Positions 14,917-24,366 are shown, counted from the first letter of the stretch. The stretch is 64,000 nucleotides of DNA from Bacillus sp. B-jedd (GCF_000821085.1 NZ_CCXR01000001.1:1323001-1387000); one strand, 5' to 3'. Numbers and translations: made by a program. Notes: generated by a model from the letters alone, not told the origin.

Positions 14917-16626
14917 ATGGATAAATTTGAATTCGTCAATCAGAACTATGAAATGCTGGCCGATGGAGGCAAACCAAAGCAATTTACATATTCAGCTGAA
15001 AAAGAGCAACGGAAAAAGCGGCAAGGAAGAATGAGGAGACTAGCTGCTGCCATGCTTGCCCTCCTAGTGATTGGAGGCGCTGTATATATTGCCAAAATCG
15101 TGGAAACCCCGTCTGTTTCCGAAAAAGTTGACTCTGGACAGATGACTAAAGCTGGAGAAACAACGGGTGGAAAAAATAAACCAACCCAAACGGAACATGG
15201 CGCCATTGGACTCCCATCTGACTTTGAACCGGTGGTACTCAAAGAAGGTGTTAAGTCTAATTACAAATTGTCCCTGAAAATGAAAGGGGAAGCCGGCTTT
15301 CTTGTAAATGCTGTCATTAAAGTCACCAATACTTCAGATAGCACTTGGAACAATCTTTCATTTTATTTCTTCCCGAACCAGTTTGGTGATATGGCAAGGG
15401 ACCAATGCCGGAGAAAGATTGTCTCCTTTGCGGTGGATAAGTGCATGCAAGAAATAGGGGAAGGTGAAACAGCCATTGAAAAGGTTGCGATTGCAGGCGA
15501 AAAAACTGCTTTCGAACTTGATGGGATACGTCTGAATGTTCCTTTAATGCGGCCCATTCGGTCAGGGGAGACCAGGGAAACGGAAATTGCTTATACTTTC
15601 TCGCTGCCTAAAAATCTTATTGAGAAAGGAATCTATAATCCGCTTCAATGGTATCCAATGCTCCCTGGTTTTGATAAGGACTGGCTGTTTTATCCTCCTT
15701 CACTTGAGAAAGAGACATATTCTACTCCCTCTGCGGACATTGCGCTTACCTTTAATCTCCCTGGTAATCTACAAGCTGTTACATCTGGGGTTGATACCGA
15801 TCAAAGGAAGACTGCGGGTACAATATCTGGTGAGAACTTGAAGGAAATGTCAGTTTTGCTTCTCGATGGATATGAAATGAAAAAAGCAAAGGCAGGCGGT
15901 ACTGAAATAAGGGTTTTTTCTGCTTCAGAGGACAACAGGCGGGCAGGGGAGATAATAAAAACTGCGCTTAACGCAGTAGGATTTTTTGAAAGAGAATTTG
16001 GCAGCTATCCGCACAAGCAGCTTGATCTTGTCATAACAGATACCCGGAAAGGAAGCCGTCCAGGATTAATTCTCCAACCCATAAATATAGTGGAGGATAC
16101 TTTTTATCATCTTCCCGACAGCGAGACGCCTGAGCACCTCCTTGTCCACCAGATAGCGCAGCAATGGTTTTATGGAAATGTCCATTTTGAAAGGCACACG
16201 GATGCCTGGCTTAATGATGGGCTGTCGGAACTGGCTGCTTCGCTCTATTTTATGGCAGGGCAAAAGAAGAATGAAGAAGAAAGCTTTGCTTTTGCCAATA
16301 AATATAATGAAATTATGATTTTTGAGGAAGGGGTTAAAGCGAATTTGCCCGCTGATCAATATGCGGGTAATTACGGCGGGATAACCGGCCAAATTCAGGC
16401 GAAACCGGCCATCAAACTTTGGGAAATGCTCAAACCGCATGGTGAAGAAGCGTCACTTGAATTTCTTGCGGAGTATTTACGTATTTACTCAGGAAAAAAA
16501 CTGGCGACGATAGAATTCATCCATTTTGCAAAAGAGTATCTCAAGGTCAACAACAGTGCCTTTACAGGGTGGCTGGACTATAATCCTTATTCAAATTATG
16601 AGATGAGCGATTTTTATAATCTTTAA
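14917..16626 (+). CDS. Membrane-anchored M1-peptidase-like protein with an inactivated zinc site
   Basis: 569 aa. A basic cytosolic N-terminus is followed by one membrane helix (~41-62, RLAAAMLALLVIGGAVYIA), leaving a large extracellular part. The C-terminal half has the M1/gluzincin fold, but the zinc motif HExxH-x18-E is degenerate. It reads H411-Q412-I-A-Q415-Q-W-F, and the third ligand is D434 in WLNDGLSEL. The catalytic Glu and second His are each one base change away (GAG to CAG, CAC to CAG). No aminopeptidase activity is expected; a binding or scaffold role is inferred. The start follows AGGAGGG. The gene is otherwise intact. Confidence 0.8.
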   Translation: MDKFEFVNQNYEMLADGGKPKQFTYSAEKEQRKKRQGRMRRLAAAMLALLVIGGAVYIAKIVETPSVSEKVDSGQMTKAGETTGGKNKPTQTEHGAIGLPSDFEPVVLKEGVKSNYKLSLKMKGEAGFLVNAVIKVTNTSDSTWNNLSFYFFPNQFGDMARDQCRRKIVSFAVDKCMQEIGEGETAIEKVAIAGEKTAFELDGIRLNVPLMRPIRSGETRETEIAYTFSLPKNLIEKGIYNPLQWYPMLPGFDKDWLFYPPSLEKETYSTPSADIALTFNLPGNLQAVTSGVDTDQRKTAGTISGENLKEMSVLLLDGYEMKKAKAGGTEIRVFSASEDNRRAGEIIKTALNAVGFFEREFGSYPHKQLDLVITDTRKGSRPGLILQPINIVEDTFYHLPDSETPEHLLVHQIAQQWFYGNVHFERHTDAWLNDGLSELAASLYFMAGQKKNEEESFAFANKYNEIMIFEEGVKANLPADQYAGNYGGITGQIQAKPAIKLWEMLKPHGEEASLEFLAEYLRIYSGKKLATIEFIHFAKEYLKVNNSAFTGWLDYNPYSNYEMSDFYNL

Positions 16627-16723
16627 TGGTTGCCGGGAATAGATCTCTTGCTTCAGGCACTGGGAATTTCAATTTGTATCATTTTTGCCCATATAGGAGT
16701 ATAATTTAACTATTCTAATTGAA

Positions 16724-16868
16724 TATTCCTTCGGGGCAGGGTGAAATTCCCTACCGGCGGTGATGGGGCAAGATGCTTCCAAGCCCGTGACCCGGGTGCT
16801 TTACGGCATTCGGTGGATCCGGTGAGATTCCGGGGCCGACAGTATAGTCTGGATGGGAGAAGGAAAAG
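16724..16868 (+). promoter_or_regulatory. FMN riboswitch (RFN element)
   Basis: All RFN hallmarks are present in order: TTCGGGGCAGGGTGAAATTCCC, read as two blocks (TTCGGGGCAGGGTG, AAATTCCCTACCGGCGGTGA), then AGCCCGTGACCC, GGATCCGGTGAGATTCCGG, GGCCGACAGT and GGATGGGAGAAGGA. FMN binding represses riboflavin genes. A TATAAT at 16700-16705 is the probable -10. About 150 nt further down, a strong terminator at 17017-17053 gives the off-switch before ribE. Confidence 0.97.
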
Positions 16869-17016
16869 TGAAGGTTTATTAACTAAAGGGACAAGTATGC
16901 CCATTTACGTGTTTTATCGTATTTCCCCTAGTTTTTTAAATAGGGGTTATAACGGAGACCGCTAGTGGGTGAAGAAAACCTCTTAAATATAAGACCTTTA
17001 TTTAGGTATGCTTTTT

Positions 17017-17053
17017 AAGCCCCAAGGTGATTCTGTCCTTGGGGCTTTTTTGC
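17017..17053 (+). terminator. FMN-riboswitch-controlled leader terminator
   Basis: AAGCCCCAAGG (17017-17027) pairs with CCTTGGGGCTT (from 17037), followed by TTTTTT. It lies between the RFN aptamer and ribE. Confidence 0.93.
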
Positions 17054-17114
17054 ATGAATGGCCTGGCTCTTGGGATATCCTTAGATTGGGTAAGCTACAG
17101 AAAAGGAGATTGCG

Positions 17115-17771
17115 ATGTTTACTGGGATTATTGAAGAAATCGGAACTATCTCTGCCATTGCCTCGACAAGCAATTCAATTGTTCTGTCAGTTGAAGCGCA
17201 TAAAGTTTTGGAGGATGTCCACCTTGGCGACAGTATTTCTGTGAATGGTGTCTGCCTTACTGTCACTTCTTTCAAGCAAAAACGCTTTACTGTCGATGTC
17301 ATGCCGGAAACAGTAAAGGCGACGAATCTGAGGGATTTGAAGAAGGGATCAAAAGTTAACCTCGAAAGGGCGATGGCGGCAGGCGGGAGATTCGGCGGCC
17401 ATTTTGTCAGCGGCCATATCGATGGGACCGGCACCATTACTGGAAAAGAGCGGCTGGGCAATGCAGTTTATTATGAAATTGAAGCTGGAGGAGACCTGCT
17501 TCAATTCATTATATTGAAAGGCTCTATTGCCGTTGATGGGACAAGCTTGACGGTATTTGAGGTGACTGATCGGTCATTTAAAATCTCCCTCATCCCCCAT
17601 ACTCTTTCAGAAACGATACTTTCAATAAAAGGGGCAGGGGATACTGTCAATATTGAGTGTGACATGCTTGGGAAATATGTTCACCAATTCTTGAATCCTG
17701 GACCGGTAAAGAAGACAGGGACAGCCTCATCGATTTCGCTTCAATTTTTAAAAGATAAAGGATTCATGTAA
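17115..17771 (+). CDS. ribE: Riboflavin synthase (alpha chain)
   Basis: 218 aa. Two homologous lumazine-binding repeats: the first begins MFTGIIEEIGTIS with the conserved VNGVCLTV, the second contains the GGRFGGHFVSGHIDGTG junction and VDGTSLTVFEV. It dismutates two 6,7-dimethyl-8-ribityllumazines to riboflavin. The ATG follows AAAAGGAGA. First gene of the riboflavin operon behind the FMN riboswitch; ribD, usually first in Bacillus, is here last. Confidence 0.95.
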   Translation: MFTGIIEEIGTISAIASTSNSIVLSVEAHKVLEDVHLGDSISVNGVCLTVTSFKQKRFTVDVMPETVKATNLRDLKKGSKVNLERAMAAGGRFGGHFVSGHIDGTGTITGKERLGNAVYYEIEAGGDLLQFIILKGSIAVDGTSLTVFEVTDRSFKISLIPHTLSETILSIKGAGDTVNIECDMLGKYVHQFLNPGPVKKTGTASSISLQFLKDKGFM

Positions 17772-17783
17772 GGAGTGAGCACC

Positions 17784-18401
17784 ATGTTCAGCACAATAAA
17801 AGAGGCTATTCAAGATCTTCAGGCGGGTAAGGTTATTATTGTCTGTGATGATGAAGGACGTGAAAATGAAGGGGATTTCGTTTCGCTTGCGGAGCAGGCA
17901 AGCCCCGAAGTCATTAATTTCATGGCTACATACGGAAGAGGGCTTATTTGCGTGCCTGTCAGTGAAGAACTGGCAATTAAACTTGATTTACATCCAATGG
18001 TCTCGCAAAATACGGATACGCATGGCACGGCTTTTACAGTCAGCATCGACCATAAATCTTCAACTACCGGCATTTCCGCATTTGAACGGTCAGCGACTAT
18101 TATGGGGATGCTGCACCCTCATGCCCGCCCTGAAGATTTTAGGCGGCCGGGACATGTTTTCCCTCTAGTCTCGAAAAAAGGGGGAGTACTGGAGCGCCCC
18201 GGCCACACTGAAGCTGCGGTTGACCTGGCAAATTTGTGTGGAGCGAGTCCCGCAGGGGTTATTTGTGAGATTATGAATGAAGACGGCTCAATGGCAAGGA
18301 TTCCTGAATTGGATAAAGTTGCCCGCCGCTTTGGTTTAAAGATGATTACAATTGAAGATTTAATCGCTTATAAAAATAAAGAAGAGCGCCTTAAATCCTA
18401 A
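17784..18401 (+). CDS. ribB: 3,4-Dihydroxy-2-butanone-4-phosphate synthase (stand-alone)
   Basis: 205 aa. Signature residues: acidic loop [24 protein letters not shown], and the ribulose-5-phosphate site in [14 protein letters not shown] and [12 protein letters not shown]. It converts ribulose 5-phosphate to the four-carbon unit for lumazine synthase. In B. subtilis this activity is the N-terminal half of the bifunctional RibA (RibBA); here it is separate. The ATG at 17784 is favoured because AAGGAG lies 9 nt upstream; GTG 17775 is too close to it. Confidence 0.93.
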   Translation: MFSTIKEAIQDLQAGKVIIVCDDEGRENEGDFVSLAEQASPEVINFMATYGRGLICVPVSEELAIKLDLHPMVSQNTDTHGTAFTVSIDHKSSTTGISAFERSATIMGMLHPHARPEDFRRPGHVFPLVSKKGGVLERPGHTEAAVDLANLCGASPAGVICEIMNEDGSMARIPELDKVARRFGLKMITIEDLIAYKNKEERLKS

Positions 18402-18449
18402 GGTTAATATGTGCCAACTAGGCAAAACTAGATATGGAGGAATAGACAG

Positions 18450-18920
18450 ATGAGTAATATTTTTGAAGGAAATCTGGTAGGATCCGGATTAAAGATCGGC
18501 ATTGTGGCTGGAAGGTTTAATGAATTTATTACGGATAAATTAGTCGGAGGGGCAATGGATGCTCTAAAGCGCCATGGCGTTGAGATGGAACAGGTTGATA
18601 TAGCCTGGGTCCCCGGGGCATTTGAAATTCCATTGATTGCACAAAAATTGGCGAAATCAAATAAATACGATGCCGTTATCACTCTTGGGGCTGTCATCCG
18701 CGGTTCTACTCCCCATTTCGATTACGTCTGCAATGAAGCGGCCAAGGGCGTAGCCAACACTGCCCTTTCGACAGGAGTGCCTGTCATATTTGGCGTCTTA
18801 ACAGTTGACTCGATTGAACAGGCGATTGAACGCGCAGGCACAAAGGCAGGAAATAAAGGTTGGGAAGCCGCGGCTGCTGCGATTGAAATGGCGAACCTCA
18901 TCCGCGATATCGATGTCTGA
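18450..18920 (+). CDS. ribH: 6,7-Dimethyl-8-ribityllumazine synthase
   Basis: 156 aa, normal family length. Motifs: [12 protein letters not shown] near the N-terminus, PGAFEIPL, the [14 protein letters not shown] substrate loop, and [12 protein letters not shown] near the end. It condenses the RibB product with 5-amino-6-ribitylaminouracil and assembles into a 60-mer capsid in Bacillus. The start follows ATGGAGGAA. A hairpin with a T-tail lies between this gene and the next. Confidence 0.96.
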   Translation: MSNIFEGNLVGSGLKIGIVAGRFNEFITDKLVGGAMDALKRHGVEMEQVDIAWVPGAFEIPLIAQKLAKSNKYDAVITLGAVIRGSTPHFDYVCNEAAKGVANTALSTGVPVIFGVLTVDSIEQAIERAGTKAGNKGWEAAAAAIEMANLIRDIDV

Positions 18921-18931
18921 ATAGAAGGGTG

Positions 18932-18960
18932 AAAGGAATTGCCAGTTGGCAATTCCTTTT
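18932..18960 (+). terminator. Intra-operon hairpin between ribH and ribA
   Basis: Perfect 12-bp stem AAAGGAATTGCC / GGCAATTCCTTT with an AGTT loop and a four-T tail. It would reduce transcription into ribA-ribD or protect the upstream mRNA end. Confidence 0.7.
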
Positions 18961-18997
18961 GCCAATTGTAAACAAATCGTTTAAAGGGGCTTGTATA

Positions 18998-19753
18998 ATG
19001 AGTGAACTAAAATTGGATTCAAAAGTGCTATCCATTTTGGAGGACAAAATCCAGCTGATTCGTACCGGTGAAAGTGCACTTTATTTGGTGGGGCCAATTC
19101 GCCTTCCTGTGAACCTTTTCGGAGAAACAGTCGTGTTCCAATGGTATTGCTGGATGAATTGTGATGAGGTTACTAAAGATTTTCAAAAGATCATCGATAA
19201 GTTATCATCTGCCAATCTTGCTGAATACCAGCAATCAAGTGTATTAGTGTATGGTGACTTTCAATATGGCGATGAAGCGATCATCAGGATGCATTCCATT
19301 TGCCACACGGGAGATATATTTGGAAGTAAACGCTGTGACTGCGGTTACCAATTAAAACACTCGATGAAGATGATTGTTGAGCACGGCACTGGCGCGCTTT
19401 TCTATCTGGCCAATCACGAGGGAAGGGGAATTGGACTATTCAGCAAGGCGATGGCTTATATTCTTCAGGAGAATGGCTTTGATACAGTGGAAGCGAATGA
19501 AGGACTTGGGTTTGTTGATGATTCACGTAATTATGATGACGCGATTTCTGTTTTGAAAGCCCTAAGGTCAAAGCCCGTCATCCTCATGACAAACAATCCA
19601 AGGAAACTAGAAGCATTGAAAAATTCAGGCCTTCCTGTTTCGGCCAGACTACCGCTGTGGGGGGATGTTTCCGAATATAATGAAAGATATCTTGAAACGA
19701 AAATCATTCGTTCAGGGCATCTCAGGGAAGAAGGGACATGCCCGAATGACTGA
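18998..19753 (+). CDS. ribA: GTP cyclohydrolase II (stand-alone, N-terminally extended)
   Basis: 251 aa. The first ~70 residues are a poorly conserved extension. The catalytic domain follows, with zinc cysteines in SICHTGDIFGSKRCDCG, the Tyr-containing loop YLANHEGRGIGL (Asn-His replaces the usual Arg-Gln), TVEANEGLGF, and the GTP-binding LMTNNPRKLEAL. It opens GTP to the first pyrimidine intermediate. The start at 18998 follows AAAGGGG; the in-frame ATG at 18929 lies before the ribH/ribA hairpin. The altered loop and extension are unusual for Bacillus. Confidence 0.88.
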   Translation: MSELKLDSKVLSILEDKIQLIRTGESALYLVGPIRLPVNLFGETVVFQWYCWMNCDEVTKDFQKIIDKLSSANLAEYQQSSVLVYGDFQYGDEAIIRMHSICHTGDIFGSKRCDCGYQLKHSMKMIVEHGTGALFYLANHEGRGIGLFSKAMAYILQENGFDTVEANEGLGFVDDSRNYDDAISVLKALRSKPVILMTNNPRKLEALKNSGLPVSARLPLWGDVSEYNERYLETKIIRSGHLREEGTCPND

Positions 19754-20837
19754 CCATGGGTTTTACATGAATTTGGCTCTGCAAAATGCTAAGGCTCAAA
19801 AAGGCCAAACCGACCCGAATCCGCTTGTTGGGGCGGTTATTGTAAATGAAGGAAGAATTGTTGGCATTGGAGCCCATCTAAAAGCCGGTGAGCCGCATGC
19901 GGAAATTCATGCCCTAAGCATGGCCGGTGAATATGCCAGGGGCGGAACAATCTATGTGACGCTGGAGCCCTGCTCCCACCATGGAAGGACTGGCCCTTGT
20001 GCCGAGGCAATCGTCCGGGCCGGGATAAAAAATGTCGTGATTGCGACGCTTGACCCAAATCCGCTTGTCTCAGGAAATGGCGTTAGAATCCTTGAAAATG
20101 CGGGAATCAATGTACAAATTGGGGTCTGTGAGGAAGAATCACGAAAAATGAATGAAGTTTTCAATAAGTTCATCGTGACTAAAAGGCCGTTTGTCACAAT
20201 GAAGGCAGGCGCATCGCTTGACGGGAAAATCGCCACCCGCACAATGGAAAGTAAGTGGATAACGTCTGAAGAGTCACGGCGGGATGTCCATCTCCTGCGA
20301 CATGAACATATGGCTATCCTTGTTGGAATCAACACAGTAATCAAAGATAATCCGGAACTAACAGCCCGTATTCCGAATGGGCGCAATCCGATCAGGATTA
20401 TTCTTGATTCCAGGCTAAGAACTCCTCTTGATTCAAAAGTAGTGACAGATGGTTTGGCGAAGACATGGATATTTACGAGCAATTCCGCTCCCTTGGAAAA
20501 GGTGAATTTACTTGAAACGATGGGGGTCGAAGTCTTTCGCACAAAAGGGGAAAATGAAGTTGACCCGGAAGACGTCCTAGACACCCTTGCGAAAAGACTC
20601 GTTTCCTCTCTGTTGCTAGAAGGGGGAGGAACCGTCCATGCGAGTTTCCTTGAAAAAGGCCTTGTCGATAAAGTGGTCCTTTATTTTGCCCCAAAGCTGA
20701 TAGGAGGCAAGGGAGCTCCTACCTTTCTGGAGGGAAACGGAGCAGAAACGATGCGAGATGTCATCACCCTTTCTGACACAGACATAGTTAAAATAGGAAA
20801 TGATTTCAGATTTACGGGTTATCTTGCAAAAGAATAA
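19746..20837 (+). CDS. ribD: Bifunctional pyrimidine deaminase/reductase
   Basis: 363 aa. The N-terminal cytidine-deaminase-type zinc site is PHAEIHAL with LEPCSHHGRTGPCAEAI. The C-terminal reductase, from ~145, starts RPFVTMKAGASLDGKIAT and contains LLLEGGGTVHASFL. It performs steps 2 and 3 of riboflavin synthesis after GTP cyclohydrolase II. The ATG at 19746 overlaps the ribA stop by 8 bp, implying translational coupling. Last gene of the operon. Confidence 0.94.
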   Translation: MTDHGFYMNLALQNAKAQKGQTDPNPLVGAVIVNEGRIVGIGAHLKAGEPHAEIHALSMAGEYARGGTIYVTLEPCSHHGRTGPCAEAIVRAGIKNVVIATLDPNPLVSGNGVRILENAGINVQIGVCEEESRKMNEVFNKFIVTKRPFVTMKAGASLDGKIATRTMESKWITSEESRRDVHLLRHEHMAILVGINTVIKDNPELTARIPNGRNPIRIILDSRLRTPLDSKVVTDGLAKTWIFTSNSAPLEKVNLLETMGVEVFRTKGENEVDPEDVLDTLAKRLVSSLLLEGGGTVHASFLEKGLVDKVVLYFAPKLIGGKGAPTFLEGNGAETMRDVITLSDTDIVKIGNDFRFTGYLAKE

Positions 20838-20870
20838 TGATACCTAAACGAAATGATAGCTGAATTTAAA

Positions 20871-20896
20871 AAAAAGCAGGCAAACGCCTGCTTTTT
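20871..20896 (+). terminator. Terminator of the riboflavin operon
   Basis: AAAAAGCAGGC-AAAC-GCCTGCTTTTT, an 11-bp stem with a T-run. Confidence 0.9.
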
Positions 20897-21019
20897 CTGC
20901 TTTCAAAACATAGCTGGACAGAATGTGGGAATGTTTGAAATTTTTGCGAAAATGCCAATCAAATCCTTCTTAAAGTGATATAGTTAGATTGTCATATATT
21001 GAGAAAGGAGGATGGGAAA

Positions 21020-21952
21020 ATGGAACTATTAAAAGTGTCTTCGCTGAAAAAGACATTCAAGGATTTCGAGGCTGTGAAAGAGGTGTCCTTTAGCGTAAAG
21101 AAAGGGGAATCTTTCGGGCTTCTAGGCCCAAACGGGGCGGGAAAGTCGACGACCATCAATATGCTCACCGGCCTTTTTCCACCCACGTCCGGCTCAATCG
21201 AGATAGCCGGAATTGATATCGTGAAGGAATCTAAAAAGGCGCAGGGTCTGATTGGAATCGTTCCTCAGGAAATCGCTCTTTACCAGGAAATGAGCGCGCG
21301 GGAGAATTTACTTTTCTGGGGAAGAATGTATGGGCTATCTGGAAGCGTACTTGAAAAACGCGTGGCGGAAACACTTGATTTAATTGGATTGGCGGACAGG
21401 GCAAAGGGAAAGGTGGAGACGTTTTCGGGCGGTATGAAGCGGCGGGTCAATATAGGTGCGGCGATTTTGCATAATCCTGAATTGCTAATCATGGATGAGC
21501 CAACTGTCGGCATCGACCCTCAATCACGGACACATATACTTGAAACGGTCAAAAGGTTGAACCAAGAGGGAATGACCGTCATTTACACAAGCCATTACAT
21601 GGAGGAGGTCGAGTTTTTGTGCGAGCGGATTGGCATCATGGATCATGGGAAGCTGATCGCCCTTGGGACTATCCCAGAGCTAAGGGATACAATCGGGGAC
21701 AGGTCAAGGATGGTTTTTTCCATAGCTGAAGGTTTCACGTCAGCCGAAACACTCGGCAGTTTGATTCCTGTAGAGGACATCAGCTATTCAGGGACACAAT
21801 TGACTGTATTCCATCGGGAACCTCAATCCGTTCTAAGCGGTCTGGTCCAAAAAATGACCGAAGCCGGCGCGCAAATTTCCGGAGTTGAAATTATTGAACC
21901 TAATTTGGAAAGTGTATTCTTGCACTTAACAGGAAGAAATCTGCGCGACTAG
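21020..21952 (+). CDS. ABC exporter ATPase (LnrL/DrrA-like)
   Basis: 310 aa. Walker A is GPNGAGKSTTINML, signature FSGGMKRRVNIGAAI, Walker B LLIMDEPTVGIDPQSR, and H-loop YTSHYMEEVEFL. The C-terminal tail (~220-310) is typical of DrrA-type drug exporters. The start at 21020 follows AAAGGAGG at 8 nt; the in-frame TTG at 20999 overlaps that site. It heads a three-gene operon with two ABC-2 permeases, the layout and sizes of B. subtilis LnrLMN (linearmycin resistance). No two-component system is adjacent, so regulation differs. Confidence 0.88.
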   Translation: MELLKVSSLKKTFKDFEAVKEVSFSVKKGESFGLLGPNGAGKSTTINMLTGLFPPTSGSIEIAGIDIVKESKKAQGLIGIVPQEIALYQEMSARENLLFWGRMYGLSGSVLEKRVAETLDLIGLADRAKGKVETFSGGMKRRVNIGAAILHNPELLIMDEPTVGIDPQSRTHILETVKRLNQEGMTVIYTSHYMEEVEFLCERIGIMDHGKLIALGTIPELRDTIGDRSRMVFSIAEGFTSAETLGSLIPVEDISYSGTQLTVFHREPQSVLSGLVQKMTEAGAQISGVEIIEPNLESVFLHLTGRNLRD

Positions 21953-21965
21953 GGAGGGAAGGAAA

Positions 21966-23174
21966 ATGAGTTTTTTATGGCTGGCCCTTAAGGACACCCT
22001 GTTGATCGCAAAGGACAGAAAAGCCTTGCTTACCCTCATTTTGATGCCTATGCTGCTGATTGCGATATTAGGCTCGGCGTTTGGCACATTGATGGGTGAT
22101 GGTGAAGTCAAGATAGACAAATTTACGCTCGGAATCGTCAACAAGGATAAAGGTGAGCTTGGAGATACGATAGTTCAGGAAGTTTTTGCAAAAGGGCTCA
22201 CTGAAATGGTCGATGTGAAAGAAATGAGTGAAGGTGAGCTTTACAAGATGCTGCGCGAACAGAAGCTGCCAGTCGGCCTAATTATTCATGAGGATTTCTC
22301 AACCAGTGTCATGGCAGGAAGCGAAACATCGGTGAAGCTGATTTCAATTCCTTCGGCCGCGTTGCAGTCCATGATCACTGAAAACGTCGTCCAGCAATTT
22401 TCGAGGGAAGCAGCGGTCCGGATGGAAGGAACGAAATTAGCGGTTGCCGCGGCGGTAGCAAATGGTGCCCAGATTCCGGCCAATCCGGGAACCGATCAAG
22501 TGCTGTCAGGAGACGCGCCGTTTGAACTGGTAAAGGAAAAAGCGGCGGGTAAAGAGGAAGTAACTGTCAGCTCGTTCCAGTATTATGCGGCCGGTATGGG
22601 TGTCATGTTCCTGCTGATGACGGTCACGATAGGAGTCAGTGCAATGATAGAAGAAAAGGAGCAGGAGGTTTTTAAGCGCCTGCTTGTTTCAAAATTAACA
22701 CACTATGAATATCTGGGCGGGAAATTTTTAGGCATCCTATTATTGTCCTCGCTGCAAATGCTCGCCATTATTGTCGGAACACGTTTTCTATTTTCAGTCG
22801 ATTGGGGCAGTTCGATTCCAGGGGTGGTCGTGATTGGCCTTTCCTTTGTGTTCAGCGCCAGCGCGCTTGGGGTTATGGCTGGTGCGTTCATGAAAACAGG
22901 GAAGGCGTTCAGTACAGCGGGTATGCTCGGAACGCAAATCATGGCAGCGGTCGGAGGGAGTATGGTTCCGCTGTATGTTTTCCCTGATTGGGTCAACAAT
23001 CTCGTAAAAGTGTTTCCTAACGCTCTTGCCCTGCAGTCATTCCTTGAGTTAATGTCTGGCGGCAGCGTCAGGGACGTTCTGCCCGGAGCGGTTGGGCTTT
23101 TAGCACTTGGTGCCGTTTTTCTGGCCATCGGCCTGAGCCGCCTCGCTGTCGAGAGGAGGACTATGTATGCATAA
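21966..23174 (+). CDS. ABC-2 type permease (LnrM-like)
   Basis: 402 aa. The N-terminal membrane helix (LLTLILMPMLLIAILGSAFG) is followed by a large ~150-aa extracellular domain (after GEVKIDKFTLGIVN) and then five helices from ~205, beginning FQYYAAGMGVMFLLMTVTIG. This is the standard ABC2_membrane_3 topology. It pairs with the next gene as a heterodimeric channel. Ribosome-binding site GGAGGGAAGG. The extracytoplasmic loop suggests recognition of amphiphilic or envelope substrates (inference). Confidence 0.87.
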   Translation: MSFLWLALKDTLLIAKDRKALLTLILMPMLLIAILGSAFGTLMGDGEVKIDKFTLGIVNKDKGELGDTIVQEVFAKGLTEMVDVKEMSEGELYKMLREQKLPVGLIIHEDFSTSVMAGSETSVKLISIPSAALQSMITENVVQQFSREAAVRMEGTKLAVAAAVANGAQIPANPGTDQVLSGDAPFELVKEKAAGKEEVTVSSFQYYAAGMGVMFLLMTVTIGVSAMIEEKEQEVFKRLLVSKLTHYEYLGGKFLGILLLSSLQMLAIIVGTRFLFSVDWGSSIPGVVVIGLSFVFSASALGVMAGAFMKTGKAFSTAGMLGTQIMAAVGGSMVPLYVFPDWVNNLVKVFPNALALQSFLELMSGGSVRDVLPGAVGLLALGAVFLAIGLSRLAVERRTMYA

Positions 23175-24297
23175 GGCATTTGCGATTGCCTGGCTCCATA
23201 TTAAATCGATGTTCCGGACTCCTTCGGTTTGGGTGCTGATGATTGTCATGCCCCTTGTATTCAGCATTATTTTTGGCGGAATGGCCGGAGATTCGGATAG
23301 GAAAAAGCCGCTTGTTCTATATGCCGCGGGAACGAGCGAGCTTTCAGAACGGGCAGCTGGGCTGCTGACAGCGAACGGTCAATATAAATGGGAAAAAGTG
23401 AACTTTGAAGAAGCAGGAGAGGCAGTGAAAGGCCAGAAGGCCATTGCTGCTGTCATCATTTCTGATGGAATGGAAGAAAGGATCACGGAGGAGAAACCGC
23501 TTTTCGATGTAATTGTCCAGCGGGAAACGACTGAGTATCTCGCCCTTTCCCCCCATCTTGAAGGCACAGCGAGAACGATTTTGACAAGTTACTCCCTTGC
23601 CTCTGGAATGGAGGATGAGGCCTTACCGGTCTTGCTTCAAAAGGTTTCCAGTCATAATGGTATCAAGGTAGAGAAGGAAATTATCCAGAAGGAAGGCAAT
23701 AAAGGGGCGAGCGTGTCGATTGGTTCGCTTGGATTTACGATTATGTTCATGATGTTTGGTATTTCGGGTGCCGCGGCGACAATCCTTGAGGAAAGAACCG
23801 GCGGCACATGGCCAAGGCTATTGACGACCCCGGCAACGAGGTGGCAAATTATTACCGGCTATATTCTATCGTATTTTTTATTAGGATGGATTCAGCTTGG
23901 TATTATGGCATTAGCAACCAAATTAATCTTCAATGGCAGCTGGGGGAATCTGCTCTATTTCATTCCATTCGCATCGTTGATCATCCTGACGGTTGTCGGC
24001 CTTGGATTGATGATTGCGGGGCTTGTCAAAACAAAGCAGCAGGCCGGAGCAATAAGCGCGGTCATCATCGTGAGTACTTGTATGCTTGGCGGGGTATATT
24101 GGCCTTTAGAGCTTGTTCCTGATTTTATGAAAATGATTGCGAAGTTTGTCCCACAAAGCTGGATGATGTCCGGCATAACCGAAATTGTCAGCGGCAGCCT
24201 GAATGGGCCTGCTATCCTGTCATCGGCACTTGTGCTAATTGGGTTTTCAGTAGTCTTTTTCTTTTTCGGACTCCGGAAAATGAAATATGAGGCATAA
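23167..24297 (+). CDS. ABC-2 type permease (LnrN-like)
   Basis: 376 aa, overlapping its upstream partner by 8 bp and starting behind GGAGGA. Same layout: helix 1 (VWVLMIVMPLVFSIIFGG), extracellular loop to ~190, then helices from GSLGFTIMFMMFGISGAAATI to IGFSVVFFFFGLR. The ERTGGTWPRLLTTPATRWQI segment is the coupling-helix region conserved in the family. Second half of the exporter channel; last gene of the operon. Confidence 0.87.
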   Translation: MHKAFAIAWLHIKSMFRTPSVWVLMIVMPLVFSIIFGGMAGDSDRKKPLVLYAAGTSELSERAAGLLTANGQYKWEKVNFEEAGEAVKGQKAIAAVIISDGMEERITEEKPLFDVIVQRETTEYLALSPHLEGTARTILTSYSLASGMEDEALPVLLQKVSSHNGIKVEKEIIQKEGNKGASVSIGSLGFTIMFMMFGISGAAATILEERTGGTWPRLLTTPATRWQIITGYILSYFLLGWIQLGIMALATKLIFNGSWGNLLYFIPFASLIILTVVGLGLMIAGLVKTKQQAGAISAVIIVSTCMLGGVYWPLELVPDFMKMIAKFVPQSWMMSGITEIVSGSLNGPAILSSALVLIGFSVVFFFFGLRKMKYEA

Positions 24298-24366
24298 GGG
24301 GAATTTTACTGCCAGAAGTTAAAAAAGTGAGGGCAGCCGAGGCTGTTTGACGGCAATTTTTGCAGA

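Noticed and set aside
18929..18997. Upstream ATG extension of ribA
   Set aside because: It would translate through the 12-bp ribH/ribA hairpin, and ATG 18998 has its own ribosome-binding site.
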